This document shows positions 24,101 to 35,124 of a stretch of DNA of 64,000 nucleotides, piece by piece. Below the pieces are notes generated by a model, which had not been told where the DNA came from, did no database searches, and saw only the letters and a list, made by a program, of their open reading frames with translations. The stretch's first letter is position 1. Every line of letters starts with the position of its first letter. This DNA is from Salvia splendens (Eukaryota > Streptophyta > Magnoliopsida > Lamiales > Lamiaceae). The stretch lies in NCBI RefSeq assembly GCF_004379255.2, contig NC_056042.1, positions 14,989,901 to 15,053,900 on the forward strand, given 5' to 3'. Both the position numbers and the translations under genes were made by a program.

Positions 24101-26300
24101 CCCGCGTTTGCAAATCTTCCATCCGTTATCCGTATCAGAAAGCATTTAGAAAAATATGTCCTCTTGAGCTGGATTGATTATCTATCTGCCCCATTGTATT
24201 TTTATGAATTTTGAATTAGGGAATATTTGCCATTTCATTGCATAGGAATATCTGATTTGTCCTTTATTTGTTTTCTTTCTGCAACCAGTAAATTCTGTGA
24301 TCCTTAGGAATTAGGATACTGAATTTTATCTGACTTGGTCAGACATTTCATTGCACGGGAAAAATCTGATTTTGAGTTTTGCTTTTCGTCTCCAAAATTT
24401 TGATATAGTCAGGCACCTTCTATATAGTTGTGGTAATTCACTATCTGTAAAATCAAGGATACAATGTGAAAGAGGTTTTACTGTTTGGTGATGTTGATTT
24501 AATTTCATCAAGTATCCATTGTCATATCATCTCCCCGATTTGTACAGATTTGCTGCAGAGCTGCAAGTGTCCTATCTCATCTTTTGAAGGATAATATCCA
24601 GTGCAAGGAGACGGTATGAAATTTCATTTCATGTACATGTGTGTATTTCTTTTTTCAACATAAATATTCATATATCCTTGTTCTCTAAGAGTTGCTCGTT
24701 CTATCCAAGAGCCATAGAGACTCAGTCTGACTGACAATGGGGTGATGCAGGTTCTTCAAGTTGAACTTGAAGCTCCTACGCGATCATTGGGAGGTGCGGA
24801 GCCTTTGATGCACCGTTTGGTGAAGTACCTGGCACTTGTGTCGTCCAAGAAAAGTGAAGATGGAAAAGCTAGCACATTTGGATCTGTGTATAGTTATCCA
24901 GTTATCTTGAAATTGCTAATTATTTGGCTCTTCGACTGTCCACCTGCTGTTGAGTGCTTCCTCAATTCACATCCCCATCTAACATATCTGTTGGAGTTAA
25001 CGTCCGATCAAACTGCGACTGTATGTGTAAGAGGATTGGCTGCTGTACTCTTAGGAGAGTGTATATCATACAATAAAACGATTGACAATGGAAAGAATGC
25101 TTTTAGCATTGTAGATGCCGTAAGTCAAAAAATCGGTCTCACATCATACTTTTCCAAGTTCAATGAAATGCAGAACAGCTCGCTTTTCACATCTGCAAAA
25201 CCATCTCTGACTCGCAAGCCATTGAGTAGGTCAAATGCTGCTAGCATGTCTGAGATTGAGAATGTTGAAGAAGATGACAGCATTGATCCTAACAGTGATG
25301 ACTATTCGATGCTTGCAATGGTCTTTGATTCACAGTTTGTTGACTTTGTGAAGAGATTAGATGCTAAGATCAGAGAGCAAATTGTGGAAATATATAGTCA
25401 CCCAAAGACCCAAGTTGCTGTGGTACCAGCAGAACTTGAACAGAAATCTGGGGAAATTGACGAGGAGTATATCCAACGTCTAAAAAGATTTGTGGAGAAG
25501 CAATGCCTTGAAATACAGGTACTTCCATTGAACTAGTAATGAAAATTCTATATTTCGTGTATTGCTGCTAATATAGGAAGGTTATTAGTAAATTAGTTTT
25601 ATCAAATTTAACCGTCAACTGTTTGTGCAAGTTCTACCTTTTGCTCATCATATGATCAACTTGAGGTCCCATTTCTGAGGAACTACTCTTTTTGCATTTT
25701 ATCTTACATTCTTTGGATATAAATCTTCTGAAGGAACTTTTGAGTCGGAATGCTACTCTGGCTGAGGACCTGGCAAGAGTGGGGGGGAGTGAACCGTCCC
25801 AACTCGAACGTAAAGTTAGTGCTGGTTCAGAAAGAGTTCAAGTTGAAACTCTGCGTCGTGATCTTCATGAGACATCCCAAAGATTAGAAGCCCTCAAAGC
25901 AGAGAAAAGCAGAATTGAAGCTGAAGCATCAATGCACCAAAGTGCCGCGAGTAAAATGGAATCTGATCTAAAAAGTTTGTCTGCCGCATATAATAGCCTT
26001 GAAGAGGTTAATTTTCAACTAGAACGTGAAGTCAAAGCATTGAAGAGTGGTGGATCAGTCCCTGCCTCTGCTGACATCGAGGCTATAAAAGCTGAAGCAA
26101 GGGAAGAAGCCCAGAGGGAGAGCGAAGCTGAATTGAATGACTTGCTGGTCTGTCTTGGGCAAGAGCAGAGCAAGGTGGAGAAGCTTAGCGCGAGGCTGTC
26201 GGAGTTGGGGGTTGATGCCGCTGCATTGCTGGACGGCATCGGAGAAGATATGGGACTTGATGGAGACGATGATGACGAGGAGGAGGATGAAGAAGACTGA
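18109..26300 (+). CDS. GC6: Golgin candidate 6 / p115-Uso1-like vesicle tether (19 exons)
   Basis: Exons: 18109-18132, 18281-18333, 18714-18841, 18938-18990, 19933-20079, 20144-20217, 20300-20369, 20451-20504, 20612-20707, 21110-21160, 21256-21342, 21451-21564, 21679-21750, 22746-22931, 23175-23278, 23358-23406, 24548-24613, 24751-25518, 25734-26300. They join in phase to 920 codons, against about 914 for Arabidopsis GC6/MAG4. Residues 1-640 form the armadillo-like head (RLLDRISNGTLADDRR, LLNNLLR, VESQWAPVALRCM). About 730-890 is heptad-rich coiled coil, ending in a D/E-rich tail. The family tethers COPII vesicles at the cis-Golgi. Intron 8 (20505-20611) uses GC-AG. Intron 16 holds a 688-bp palindrome and other introns hold MITEs. 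All expected exons are present with no stop, so it appears functional. Confidence 0.93.
19189..19435. mobile_element. Stowaway-like MITE, 3' end decayed (intron 4 of golgin gene)
   Basis: Starts CTCCCTCCGCCCACC after TA and shares its body (cactcacattttattataaaacca; cttaaaacccgtg) with the MITE at 41571-41814. The right terminal inverted repeat is not recognisable. Confidence 0.6.
19616..19834. mobile_element. Stowaway-like MITE (intron 4 of golgin gene)
   Basis: Starts CTCCCTCCGTCCAC after TA. The right end, TTTTGGTGGACGAACGAAA, is a decayed complement. A truncated, inverted relative lies at 41838-42015. Confidence 0.6.
20505..20611 (+). other. GC-AG intron 8 of the golgin gene
   Basis: The donor reads GAG|GCAAGT and the acceptor TCCAG|GAG. 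Only this split keeps the conserved TREAE-EIQKI reading across the junction. A GC donor with an otherwise perfect AAGT context is the accepted minor GC-AG class. Confidence 0.85.
20784..20993. mobile_element. Stowaway MITE, complete (intron 9 of golgin gene)
   Basis: Termini CTCCTTCCGTCCC and GGGACGGAGGGAG are near-perfect inverted repeats flanked by TA on both sides, the mariner/Stowaway target duplication. Confidence 0.85.
23450..24137. mobile_element. Foldback of two inverted LTR-like arms in golgin intron 16
   Basis: Two arms of about 330 bp (23450-23780 and 23810-24137) are near-perfect reverse complements around a 29-bp spacer. Each arm, read toward the spacer, has a TATA-like TCTATAAATAG (best kept in the right arm), then AGGACGACTCAGTCG and then a run into CTTCTATT. 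AATAAA lies at the start of the spacer. These are LTR-like promoter and polyadenylation features. Both outer ends are TGATACGG / CCGTATCA. Flanks GAAAC and GAAAG are a likely 5-bp target duplication with one change. It would fold into a long hairpin in pre-mRNA. Confidence 0.7.
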
Positions 26301-26468
26301 TTCTCAAATTATTAATCTTTCTTTTATTTGTACATGAACATGATGTGGTCAACTGTACAGTGTTGTAATAATTTATCGAATGTTTGTTTCTGTGGTAAAT
26401 ACTAGCCGAGGACTAATTTGTCTCCCTCTTTCTGGTTCTATATTTGTTCATCTTCTTTCAAAATCCAA

Positions 26469-26482
26469 TATATTTATATATG
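26469..26482 (+). promoter_or_regulatory. Putative TATA region of the NTF2-like gene
   Basis: TATATTTATATATG lies about 250 bp upstream of the start codon in the 428-bp gap between the two host genes. If transcription starts about 30 bp downstream, an upstream ATG at 26578 would open a 77-codon frame overlapping the main start in another frame. Confidence 0.4.
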
Positions 26483-26728
26483 AAATGAAACTCAAGAATT
26501 ATTATAAAAACAAACCAAACTGATAAATTCCTATATATTGATTCGCTAGAGGCAATTCCTAGTTTGCAATTCAAGGCATGGACATCTTAATCAAGCCAAC
26601 TAAAAGGGTATTCCTTTTCCAACTACAAAGCAACTTAACATGTTTTTGTATTCCACAAATAATAGTATGTCTCATTGCATCAATGCAAAAATACTATTCT
26701 CACCTAAATCAGATAGCAATCTTCTACA

Positions 26729-29065
26729 ATGGCATCTGCCATAGGATTCAACACTTCCATTTCTGTGCAGTTTATACCAACAAAAGGAACATCAAACCAT
26801 TTCATTTGTAACATCCCACTGAGAAAATCAAGCCCAGTTCAACCACTTAAGCCTACAAGGAGAAAGCCATATGACCTATTTGTGGTTCCAACAAGCAGTC
26901 CTACCTCCGACACTAGTTCACTTTCTCCTGCAGCTCGAACAATTATGGAGTTCTACTCTTCCATTAATCAAAAGAACTTGACGAAACTGGAAGCGTTGAT
27001 AGCTGATGATTGTTGCTTCCGGGACTATTTTTTCGCTAAACCGTTCCAAGGGAAAAAGGTCGAGTCTGTTTTCCTATAAGACATAACGCGACTTGTTCAT
27101 TTCTTCCTAACCACTTTTCTCTTGCATGCTGAATTCAGGAAGTGATGCATTTCCTCGAACAGCTTACCACTTGCATGGGTGATCACAGAAACATGAGATT
27201 TAACGTGGAGCTCGTATGCGAAGGGAACGACTATACAGTTGCTTTCAATTGGCACTTGGGTATCTTTTCTAACATGTTCATTCATTATTGTTTAGTGATG
27301 CTTATCAAGTCCCAAACATTTTTCAATCTGATTGCAGACTGGAAAAAGATGGAGGTCCCTTTTACTAGAGGAAGCAGCTGTTTCTCACTATTAGTGAATG
27401 ATGATAAACTACTTATCAAGTATCTTAGCTCAATTCTTTACCATCTCCTTTATAATGTTAACATAGAAACATAAATAACATTTTTCATAAACACCTGCAG
27501 GAAAGCTCAAGTTCTCATTGAATCACCTATCAAACTAGGAGTTGTGGCACTGGTACTAAAATCTATCTTTTCGAATAACATTCATAAACACAATACACAA
27601 GATTCATTGTAAAAATGAAAGAGTTAGCGTATTTGTCATTAGGCACGGTACAGTTTCTTCTTTTCTCCATGGAGAGAACTACATCTTTTGTCATTGAGCA
27701 TTAAGCACTAATATCATCCGCGGTCCCTATTCTTTAAGGGGGTGTTTGGTAAGGATAGATAAGGCAAGATAGTTAAGTTATCGGCTTTAAATGGATGTTT
27801 GGTAGCCTAGATAAAATATAAGTGTGGCCAGTGTTAAATAGTCGGCCCGATCAAAGCAGCACAAAATAGTTATCTCATTTGGATAAATAATCATGCAAAA
27901 AAGGTGTGATTGTGTATCTCTTTAAATTTATGCTTTTAACTTTAGTAGCCCTCCTTCAAATTTTAATAATCTATTCCCCCTCTCTCTCTACCTGCTCAAC
28001 GCCCCCCCAAAAACAAACACCCCCCACCTGCTATGCCTACCCCCACACAACGAACACGCCCTCTCTCTGTCTCACCCACCCCACTTCTTTCTCTCTCCTG
28101 CTACTCGTATCCCTCTCTCTACTACTATTATTTATTTTATACTACTATTTATATTATTAAATTTTTTCTTATGCTAAAATCATTAATCATGTTATAAGTA
28201 ATTCAATTAATAAAAATAAATATTAGAAGGGCGTACATGTCTTTTCACACCTGTAACCAAATTATCTCCTTTCTTATCTTAGGCTACCAAATAATAAGAT
28301 AAAAATGTGTTATCTTACAAACTTAAGATAAATCATCTCACTTTGAGTTATCACGATAAGTAATATAGCTTACCAAACACTCCCTAATAATATCACCGGA
28401 TGTGTATGTCTATGGATATTGATATAGTACCGCTGGATGGACAATTGCACTATTTTTAGACTTTTTTGCCTCTTTGATATTTTTTTACTTGAGGGCATTT
28501 TTGTGTACATTAACCATTAAGAACTACATTTTTAGTCATTTTTTAGAAATATCTTTGCACATATGTGATGTAATTTCGCTAGAAGAAATTTTACACATAT
28601 GGAATTTTTTTTCTTTCCAAAATGCAAGGCTAGTTTTTAAAAAAACTGGATGTTCTTACCAAAACATGTGGAAAGAATGGATGGATAATATCCTTTTAAC
28701 ACAGAGGTGTACATGTGACGATTGATTTCTTACTTGTGAGTGCTATTATTATTCACTGAAAATCAGGCTATATTCAAGAGTGTGACTTCAATATTCGATG
28801 CATTTCCAGCAGCTACAGAATGTAAGAAACCAATCCCCATTTCAGAATCCTTATTCCTGAACACACAATACATACTAACACAAGATCTCATACAGGGTTC
28901 TTAAAGAGTCCGCATACTATGTTTCGCGTACTAATAAAGGCTTACAGCATCGGCATACATCCCGTGATAAGCCCATTCCTTGCCTGGTACATCAATCTCA
29001 CAGCTTGCATTCTAACCACTACTCTCAATATTCTTCATTACATAGCCAAGATTTTTCACAAATAA
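26729..29065 (+). CDS. NTF2/SnoaL-like protein with probable plastid transit peptide (6 exons)
   Basis: Exons: 26729-27058, 27139-27259, 27338-27419, 27501-27552, 28767-28821, 28896-29065. They join in phase to 269 codons. The first roughly 60 residues are Ser/Thr/Lys/Arg-rich with few acidic residues, consistent with a plastid transit peptide. Residues about 70-190 give the NTF2-like cone fold (ARTIMEFYSSINQKNLTKLE, LIADDCCFRDY, VMHFLEQL, YTVAFNWHL). The C-terminus adds a hydrophobic stretch (YSIGIHPVISPFLAWYINL). It resembles plant nuclear-transport-factor-2 family proteins of unknown substrate; no catalytic assignment is possible. Intron 4 is 1.2 kb and contains a complete PIF-type MITE. 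Splice sites were placed by frame continuity and GT-AG. Confidence 0.85.
27738..28384. mobile_element. Tourist/PIF-Harbinger-type MITE in intron 4
   Basis: Starts GGGGGTGTTTGGTAAG and ends CTTACCAAACACTCCC, inverted repeats flanked by TAA on both sides (the 3-bp target duplication of PIF/Harbinger). The interior is AT-rich with a pyrimidine-rich stretch and no credible ORF. Confidence 0.85.
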
Positions 29066-29799
29066 TCCACCGACTCATCTACATTTCCTTGCATTTTGGA
29101 ATCATTGTGCCAAAAACTATGATGAACCATTTATTATTCCTCTATATCCATGACTTTCCATTATATTAATTCATAGACACTGTAACGGCTTAACTCAACT
29201 GTTCCAAGACTATTTGTATAGTTTACTCTAAACTTTCAAGGAAACCAAATAGCTAAAAAAAGAGTTCCAAAATGTGACTTTCCCATCATTTTACGCAAAC
29301 CAAACTCGTCCTAAAAATCCAACAAAAATAAGTTTTTAAATTTTTAAAATGCAAACAAAAGTGGACATGGAAAAGTTAGCTTAATTCCGATCCTGGATCC
29401 TATAGGACTTTGCCTACGTCTCTTTCGACGGAATACAGAAATGGGAACAAGAAAACGAAATTACAAGAGATCACACACACATCACTCTTGATGAAACTAG
29501 CAAGCTCCCACTTCCTCTTTTTCTTCTCTTCCGCTCTCTCTCTCTCATTCTTGTTGATTGTGTTGGTTGCTAATGAGGCAACAACCTCTCTTATATCCAA
29601 CATGAAATCTCCCAAATTCAGTTATAACCGAATTTACTTTCTCATTTTCTACACCAAAACATACCAAAAGTGTATATTAAATCCAATTTAAGCTCAAAAT
29701 GATCCAAAATAAAGTGCAACAAATACGCGCGATCAATGACTCATCAAATTCAATAGACTCATATTCAGAGAACGTTGCTAGTAATTTAATTACCCTTTT
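29066..29799. other. Intergenic, no gene seen
   Basis: AT-rich DNA downstream of the NTF2-like gene. A pyrimidine-rich run (ttcttctcttccgctctctctctctcattc region, about 29520-29550) gives rise to the small ORFs on both strands. I see no repeat termini. Confidence 0.6.
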
Positions 29800-30116
29800 T
29801 GATTTCTACCTGACTTCATTCTGGGGCTGAGCTCCTGGGACTTGGTCTGTTGTAGGGAATTCCTTGTGGGTTTTCTCAGGCCTCAGGATCACTACTGCTT
29901 GTAGGCTCCACCTTCAGGTCTGACTAACTCTTATTTTCACTCAGATAGAGCATTAGTTTCTCATTGAAAACAACATCCCTACTCTACTAACTTCCCCTTT
30001 ACTCACATTGTGCACCACAGCCTCAAAGCTTTAGACCCAGATTGATACCCCAAGAAAATGCATTTCATTACTCTGGGATCCAAATTTCCCTGCTTCACAT
30101 TGGCATAGGCCCTACA
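29800..30116 (-). pseudogene. Copia integrase/RT linker fragment
   Basis: On the minus strand, HFLGYQSGSKALRLWC-like coding near 30060-30000 parallels the GYQRGVKGYRLWC segment of the intact copia protein near 63040. Beyond it is a degraded proline/glutamine-rich linker. It abuts the partial LTR at 30117 and looks like the target of that later insertion. Confidence 0.55.
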
Positions 30117-31010
30117 TGAAGGGGTTGGCAGCGGAAGCGTACATAAATCAATTACATAATAATTCTGATCTATTTAACAGATTATTTAGACAAATTCTAT
30201 TAGTGCAATTATCTCATGTATCATGCTCATAACTTGAATTAAATCATGCTTTAGCGTAATGCAAACCTAAAACATGCTTTCTACGGATTAGTCAATTTAC
30301 CTTGAAGATTCTCCAAAGAATCGAAGATAGCTCGAAGATAGCTAGCTCCTTCTCCCCGTGAAGATCTTGAGTACTAAACCACAGATCTTCTAACTAGTTC
30401 CCAGACTATATGCTGATATCAGTGTGGGCCGATCTCACCAGGATTCTAGGACTTCAATAAAGAAGACAAAATCTTATCTCACAGAGGAGAGGAAAAATCG
30501 TACCTCATAGGGAAGTAGAGGGGGACGAAAATTTGGAGTATAATTAAGTGTTTTCTATCTCCTTTATTCTCCTATTTATATTAAGTCACATATTGGGCCC
30601 AGTCAGAGATCTATGGAAGGTTTTGGATATGGTCTCCTCTAATTAGTTTTTTTACTAATTAAATTGAACCCAGAATTTAATACAAGCTTATATTGGAATA
30701 TTACGAGCAGCCACTACAGAAGTAATATTGCACTGCTCATCCAAATCTGAAATTATAAGTAATCCAGGTTTCCATTTGTTTGTCATTTATTTTCCCGCAC
30801 TTAAGATAGAAACGTCCATTAATTAATTAGTGTCTGCTATGAACTTAATTAATTAATATCTTATTAATTCCAAGAGTGGACTTAGCAAGAAACGCTTATT
30901 TATTATTCATAGAGTAATCAAACTCCAACTAGCTAGGTTCCGAATAATAAAGCCTTGTTTCGAGGTCCTCTTGAGGACGTTATCAAACGAGACTCACCTC
31001 GCGCACGATT
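30117..31010 (-). repeat. Partial copia LTR, related to the 2185-3651 LTR
   Basis: Read on the minus strand it follows the 3' 0.9 kb of the 2185-3651 LTR with strong divergence (shared phrases such as CTCAAGAGG, TTTATTATTCGGAA, ATTAATTAATTAA). It ends near CCAACCCCTTCA. The U3 third is missing where it joins the RNase H fragment. No second LTR is seen. Confidence 0.65.
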
Positions 31011-33600
31011 CAGTATAATAGATGCTCTTGTGCAGATTCATAACCACACCTAAGTCCATAAGGAAGTTCTTAAGCCATACTGCCTCCTTTGCAGCCTCCG
31101 AAGCGGCCACATATTCGGCTTCCATGGTAGAGTCTGCGATGCATTTCTGCTTCACACTCTTCCAAATTACTCTCCACCTCCTAAGGGTGAACACATATCC
31201 AGAAGTAGATTTCCTCGACTGATCAGCTTGAAAATCTGAGTCAGTATATCCCAAAGGACAGAGCTCGGCTGCATTGTAAACTAGAGCATAGTCCTTAGTC
31301 CGTTTAAGGTACTTGTGTATGTTCTTTACGGTAGTCCAATGTCCTTGGCCCGGATTAAACTGCTATCTCGTTACCATGCCAACAACAAAGCAAATATCAG
31401 GCCTTGTACAAAGCATAGCATACATGAGACTACCAACTGCCTAAGCATATGGTATCCTTCTCATCTCTTCTATCTCAGACGGCGTCTTGGGACTTATCTC
31501 TTGAGATAGATGGATACCATGTCTAAAAGGTAAGAAACTTTTCTTGGCATCTTGCATGCTAAAGCGACTAAGTACAATGTCGATGTAGGGTTCCTGAGAT
31601 AAGCACAGCGTTCTCTTCTCACGATTCCGAAGAACCTTGATGCCGAGAATGTGTCCCGCGTCTCCCATATCCTTCATCTCGAATTGGTTTGACAACCAAG
31701 TTCGTACTGATGACAACATCTTTTTATTGTTTCCAATTAGAAGAATGTCATCTACATATAAAACTAAGAACACAACATTTCCCTTTTCAACCTTCTTATG
31801 GACGCAATTTTCATTTGAGCACTTTTCGAATCCGAACTTATGAACAGTCTGATCGAAACACTGGTTCCATGATCTAGATGCTTACTTGAGGCCATAAATG
31901 GCTTTCTTAAGATTCCAAACCATGTGTTCCTTGCCCTTCACGGTGTATCCTTCGGGTTGTTCTATGTAGATGGTTCCTCAAGACTACCGTTCAAGAACGC
32001 AGTCTTAACGTCCATCTGCCATACATCCCAATCCATGTAAGCTGCTATAGACAGAAGTATCCGGATTGATTTGACCATGGCCACCGGGGAGAAGGTCTCG
32101 TCGTAATCGACACCTTCCTTTTGGGTATACCCCTTAGCCACTAGTCTTGCCTTAAAGACTTTAACTCATCCATCGGGTCCACGCTTACGTTGTATATCCA
32201 CTTGCTCCCAATGACAGTACAGTCTTCGGGCAGGACGGACAAATCGTAGACGTCTTTGTCTATCATTGATTGTAGTTCCGAATCCATTGCTTTCACCCAT
32301 TCGCAATGATCGACATCCGCATGCGCCTCTACAAAGTTCCAGAGATCTAGTACATTGTTGTCCGAAGAGTGATCCATAGATTCTCCCAAACCAATGTATC
32401 TATAGGGTTCATGTGAGACACTCCTACTGCGACGCGGCACTACGACAATTGGAGTAGAAGTTGAAGTTACGGGAATTGTTTGTACACTTGGTACTGGTTT
32501 TTGGTTAATGGAACTTGTGACAGAAGTTAGCTCGTCAAGAGCCACTTCACTGTTGGGTTTATGATCCATTACAAAGTCTTCCTCTAAGAATGTCGCTTGA
32601 GTGCTCAGAATGACTTTCTTGTCTCGGAGACTATAGAATTCATAAGCTTTCGATCCTCTAGGGTATCCTATAAACACACATACCTTCGTTGTTGATTCCA
32701 GCTTAGTTGGATCATTTTCCAATACATGAGCCGGGCAACCCCAAATCTTGAGATGTTCTAGATTGGACTTGCGCCCAGTCCACAACTCATATGAAGTAGT
32801 AAGTATGGATTTTGATGGTAAGTTGTCTAAAATATGACTTGCAGAAAGCAAGACATGTCCCCAAAACGAAATAGGTAGCCGTGCATAACTCATCATCGAT
32901 CGAACCATGTTTAACAAGGTCCTATTCCTTCTTTTAGCCACACCGTTCTGCTGGGGCGTGCCCGGTGCAGTCAATTGGGATTCAATTCCCGCTACCGATA
33001 AGTAGTCCAAACACTCGGAACTAAGGTATTCGCCACTGTGATCAGATCGCAGGCTTTTGATAATCTTTCCATGATACGTCTCAACATATGCCTTGAAGCC
33101 AAGCATGACTCGATTACTAGAGCTTGGTGCATACTTGTAGCCTTGCCCTTTTTAGGACAGTCTAGCTTCCAATGCCCCTTTTATCCACACTTGAAGCACT
33201 TTCCAGTTTGCTTCTTGTTTACCTTCCTTTTCTTCTTTCCCTTAGCATCCTTAGCGGTAACCTGGTTCGACACTTTCTTCTTTCCTACGCCAGGCCTAGG
33301 GCCAGAGGAATGATGTGTCGAACTAACCATCACCGCCTTAGCCTTGATCATGAGATCCTCCGCCGACTGAAGTTCAGTCAACAATTCAGCCAAGGTATAG
33401 TCCCTTTTGTTCATATCGAAGTTGAGCTTGAACTGCTGAAAGCTAGGGGGTAGACTTTGAAAGATTATAGTGACTTGGGACTCGGGATCGATCGTCCCTC
33501 CCAAAACCTCAATTTGATTGAGGTTGCTCATCATCACGAGGACATGGTCCCGCACAGATGTGATCATTTGATTGAGGTGGCTCATCATCTCGAGGACATC
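30994..33600 (-). pseudogene. Degenerate copia gag-pol, minus strand
   Basis: In coding order from right to left: late gag with a CFKCG knuckle (33588-33181); integrase core (33106-about 32600, SDHSGEYLSSECLDYL, GTPQQNGVAKRRNRTLLNM) and its C-terminal linker to 32141; RT (32140-31441, including YVDDILLIGNN); RNase H (31254-30994, DSDFQADQSRKSTSGYVF, MEAEYVAASEAAKEAVWL). The protease, pre-integrase zinc finger and 5' gag are gone. The knuckle is joined almost directly to the integrase core, and RNase H stops where the LTR fragment begins. Several frame changes and stops break RT. Confidence 0.85.
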
Positions 33601-33603
33601 TTG
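33510..33603. repeat. 57-bp imperfect tandem duplication in copia gag
   Basis: The phrase TTTGATTGAGGTtGCTCATC followed by ATCaCGAGGACAT is repeated about 57 bp later, duplicating a gag segment in the dead copia copy. Confidence 0.7.
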
Positions 33604-33904
33604 ATATCACCTATACCTCTGATGGAGCACATTTGATCATTTCTAAAAGAATAGATCCTTGTGATGGCTCAAAAGTCTCAAACCATTATCTTGTGGAGGC
33701 TACACCCTGAATCGACTATCTAGCTTTCCCTTATATCATCCAACACGTTCATTATTCTTCTTTAACCACATAAGTGGAACCTTGATCAGGGGAGAAGAGC
33801 AGTTAAAGTAATGTTAGTGAATAGTGGGGCTCTTATTATTAGTAGTGTTTAATGGTAATATAAGTTGTAAATAAGTTGATGTATAGCAGTATAGGGGTGA
33901 TAAA

Positions 33905-34115
33905 TTGGGATAACTTTCCAAAAATGTTATGCACATATTTTTGTGGGACTGACGAAAATGAAAAATGCACATATTTTTATGGGACGATGAAGTATAAAAA
34001 TGGGTCTCACATTCCATTAATTTTTTTTACTAACTTTCTTTTATAGTATTTCTTAAAATTTGTGTCGAACTCAAATGGACTCCTATTGATAATGACGGAC
34101 GGAAGGAGTGCATAA
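33905..34115. mobile_element. Decayed Stowaway-like fragments
   Basis: Contains two copies of TGCACATATTTTTxTGGGAC and a right terminus GACGGACGGAAGGAG. No intact left terminus is seen. Confidence 0.4.
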
Positions 34116-35124
34116 TATAAAGTTTAAAATAAAAATAAATAAAACCCATTTAGAAATCATGTAGATACATAAATACTAAGGACTAGTACAATAATACAAA
34201 ATCGTTATATGTCAGTAGAGTCAACTACAGTAACTACTACAATTGAATATCAAAGAAGAATACGACCGTAATTTAAAGAAAATGGATGTGTAAGCTCTTC
34301 AAATTTTGATTTCAACAACTCTTATTATTTGTCAACATAAAAACTCATATTATAATAGTTATTGACAGAGTCAGACCACCAGAAATAAATATAATTCCAA
34401 GTTATAAGAATAGTATGATAGATTTAACAAAACTCAAACGTTGAATCTTAAGAGTTGTCTTTAAAAAAAACTAAACCTTTTACCAATATGTATATTATAG
34501 AACTAATCTGAAACGGAGTCTTGGAGATAGCAGCTTCCTCACTCCCATAAAAATAAGAACACGTTCCTTTTTCGTCTGTTTCATAAAAATATCTCATTTC
34601 ATTTATAGAAAGTTCTTCCAAACTCATATGCATCAATTTATTTAGAAATTATATTATTGGGGCCCATGAACACTAATTATACATTAATTCTCGTGTTGTC
34701 TCAATATCCTTATTTTTTTGGGAGGGGGAATAATAATAATAATAGTAATTTTGTTATAAAATTTCCGAATGTAAGGTTAAAACAGTTTTACTTTATAACG
34801 ATACCTAATCATATCATATATTGATTTACCGTTTGTATAGATTGCAGATTCTTAATATATGTAATTAAACAAAATAGTTAATACAAATTAGTATTCCAAT
34901 CAACCAGACATTATCACAACACTGATATAATTTATATTGTTTTCCCTTTGTAGAGGTGAAAGATCATGATGTAAATCTACTGAATTTGAACATAAGAACA
35001 ATAAATATATTATATCCTGTTCCAATAAGTAAGATAGAATGTGAATTTCATTCAAATAGAAATTCCTCCAACCACCCCAACTCCTCCATTAACAACCCAA
35101 AAATCACAAAAACCGCAAAACCAA
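34116..35124. other. AT-rich upstream region of the RING-H2 gene
   Basis: No gene or repeat terminus recognised; small ORFs here are not supported. A weak TATA-like ATAATTTATATTG lies at about 34928, 200 bp before the start codon of the next gene. Confidence 0.4.
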
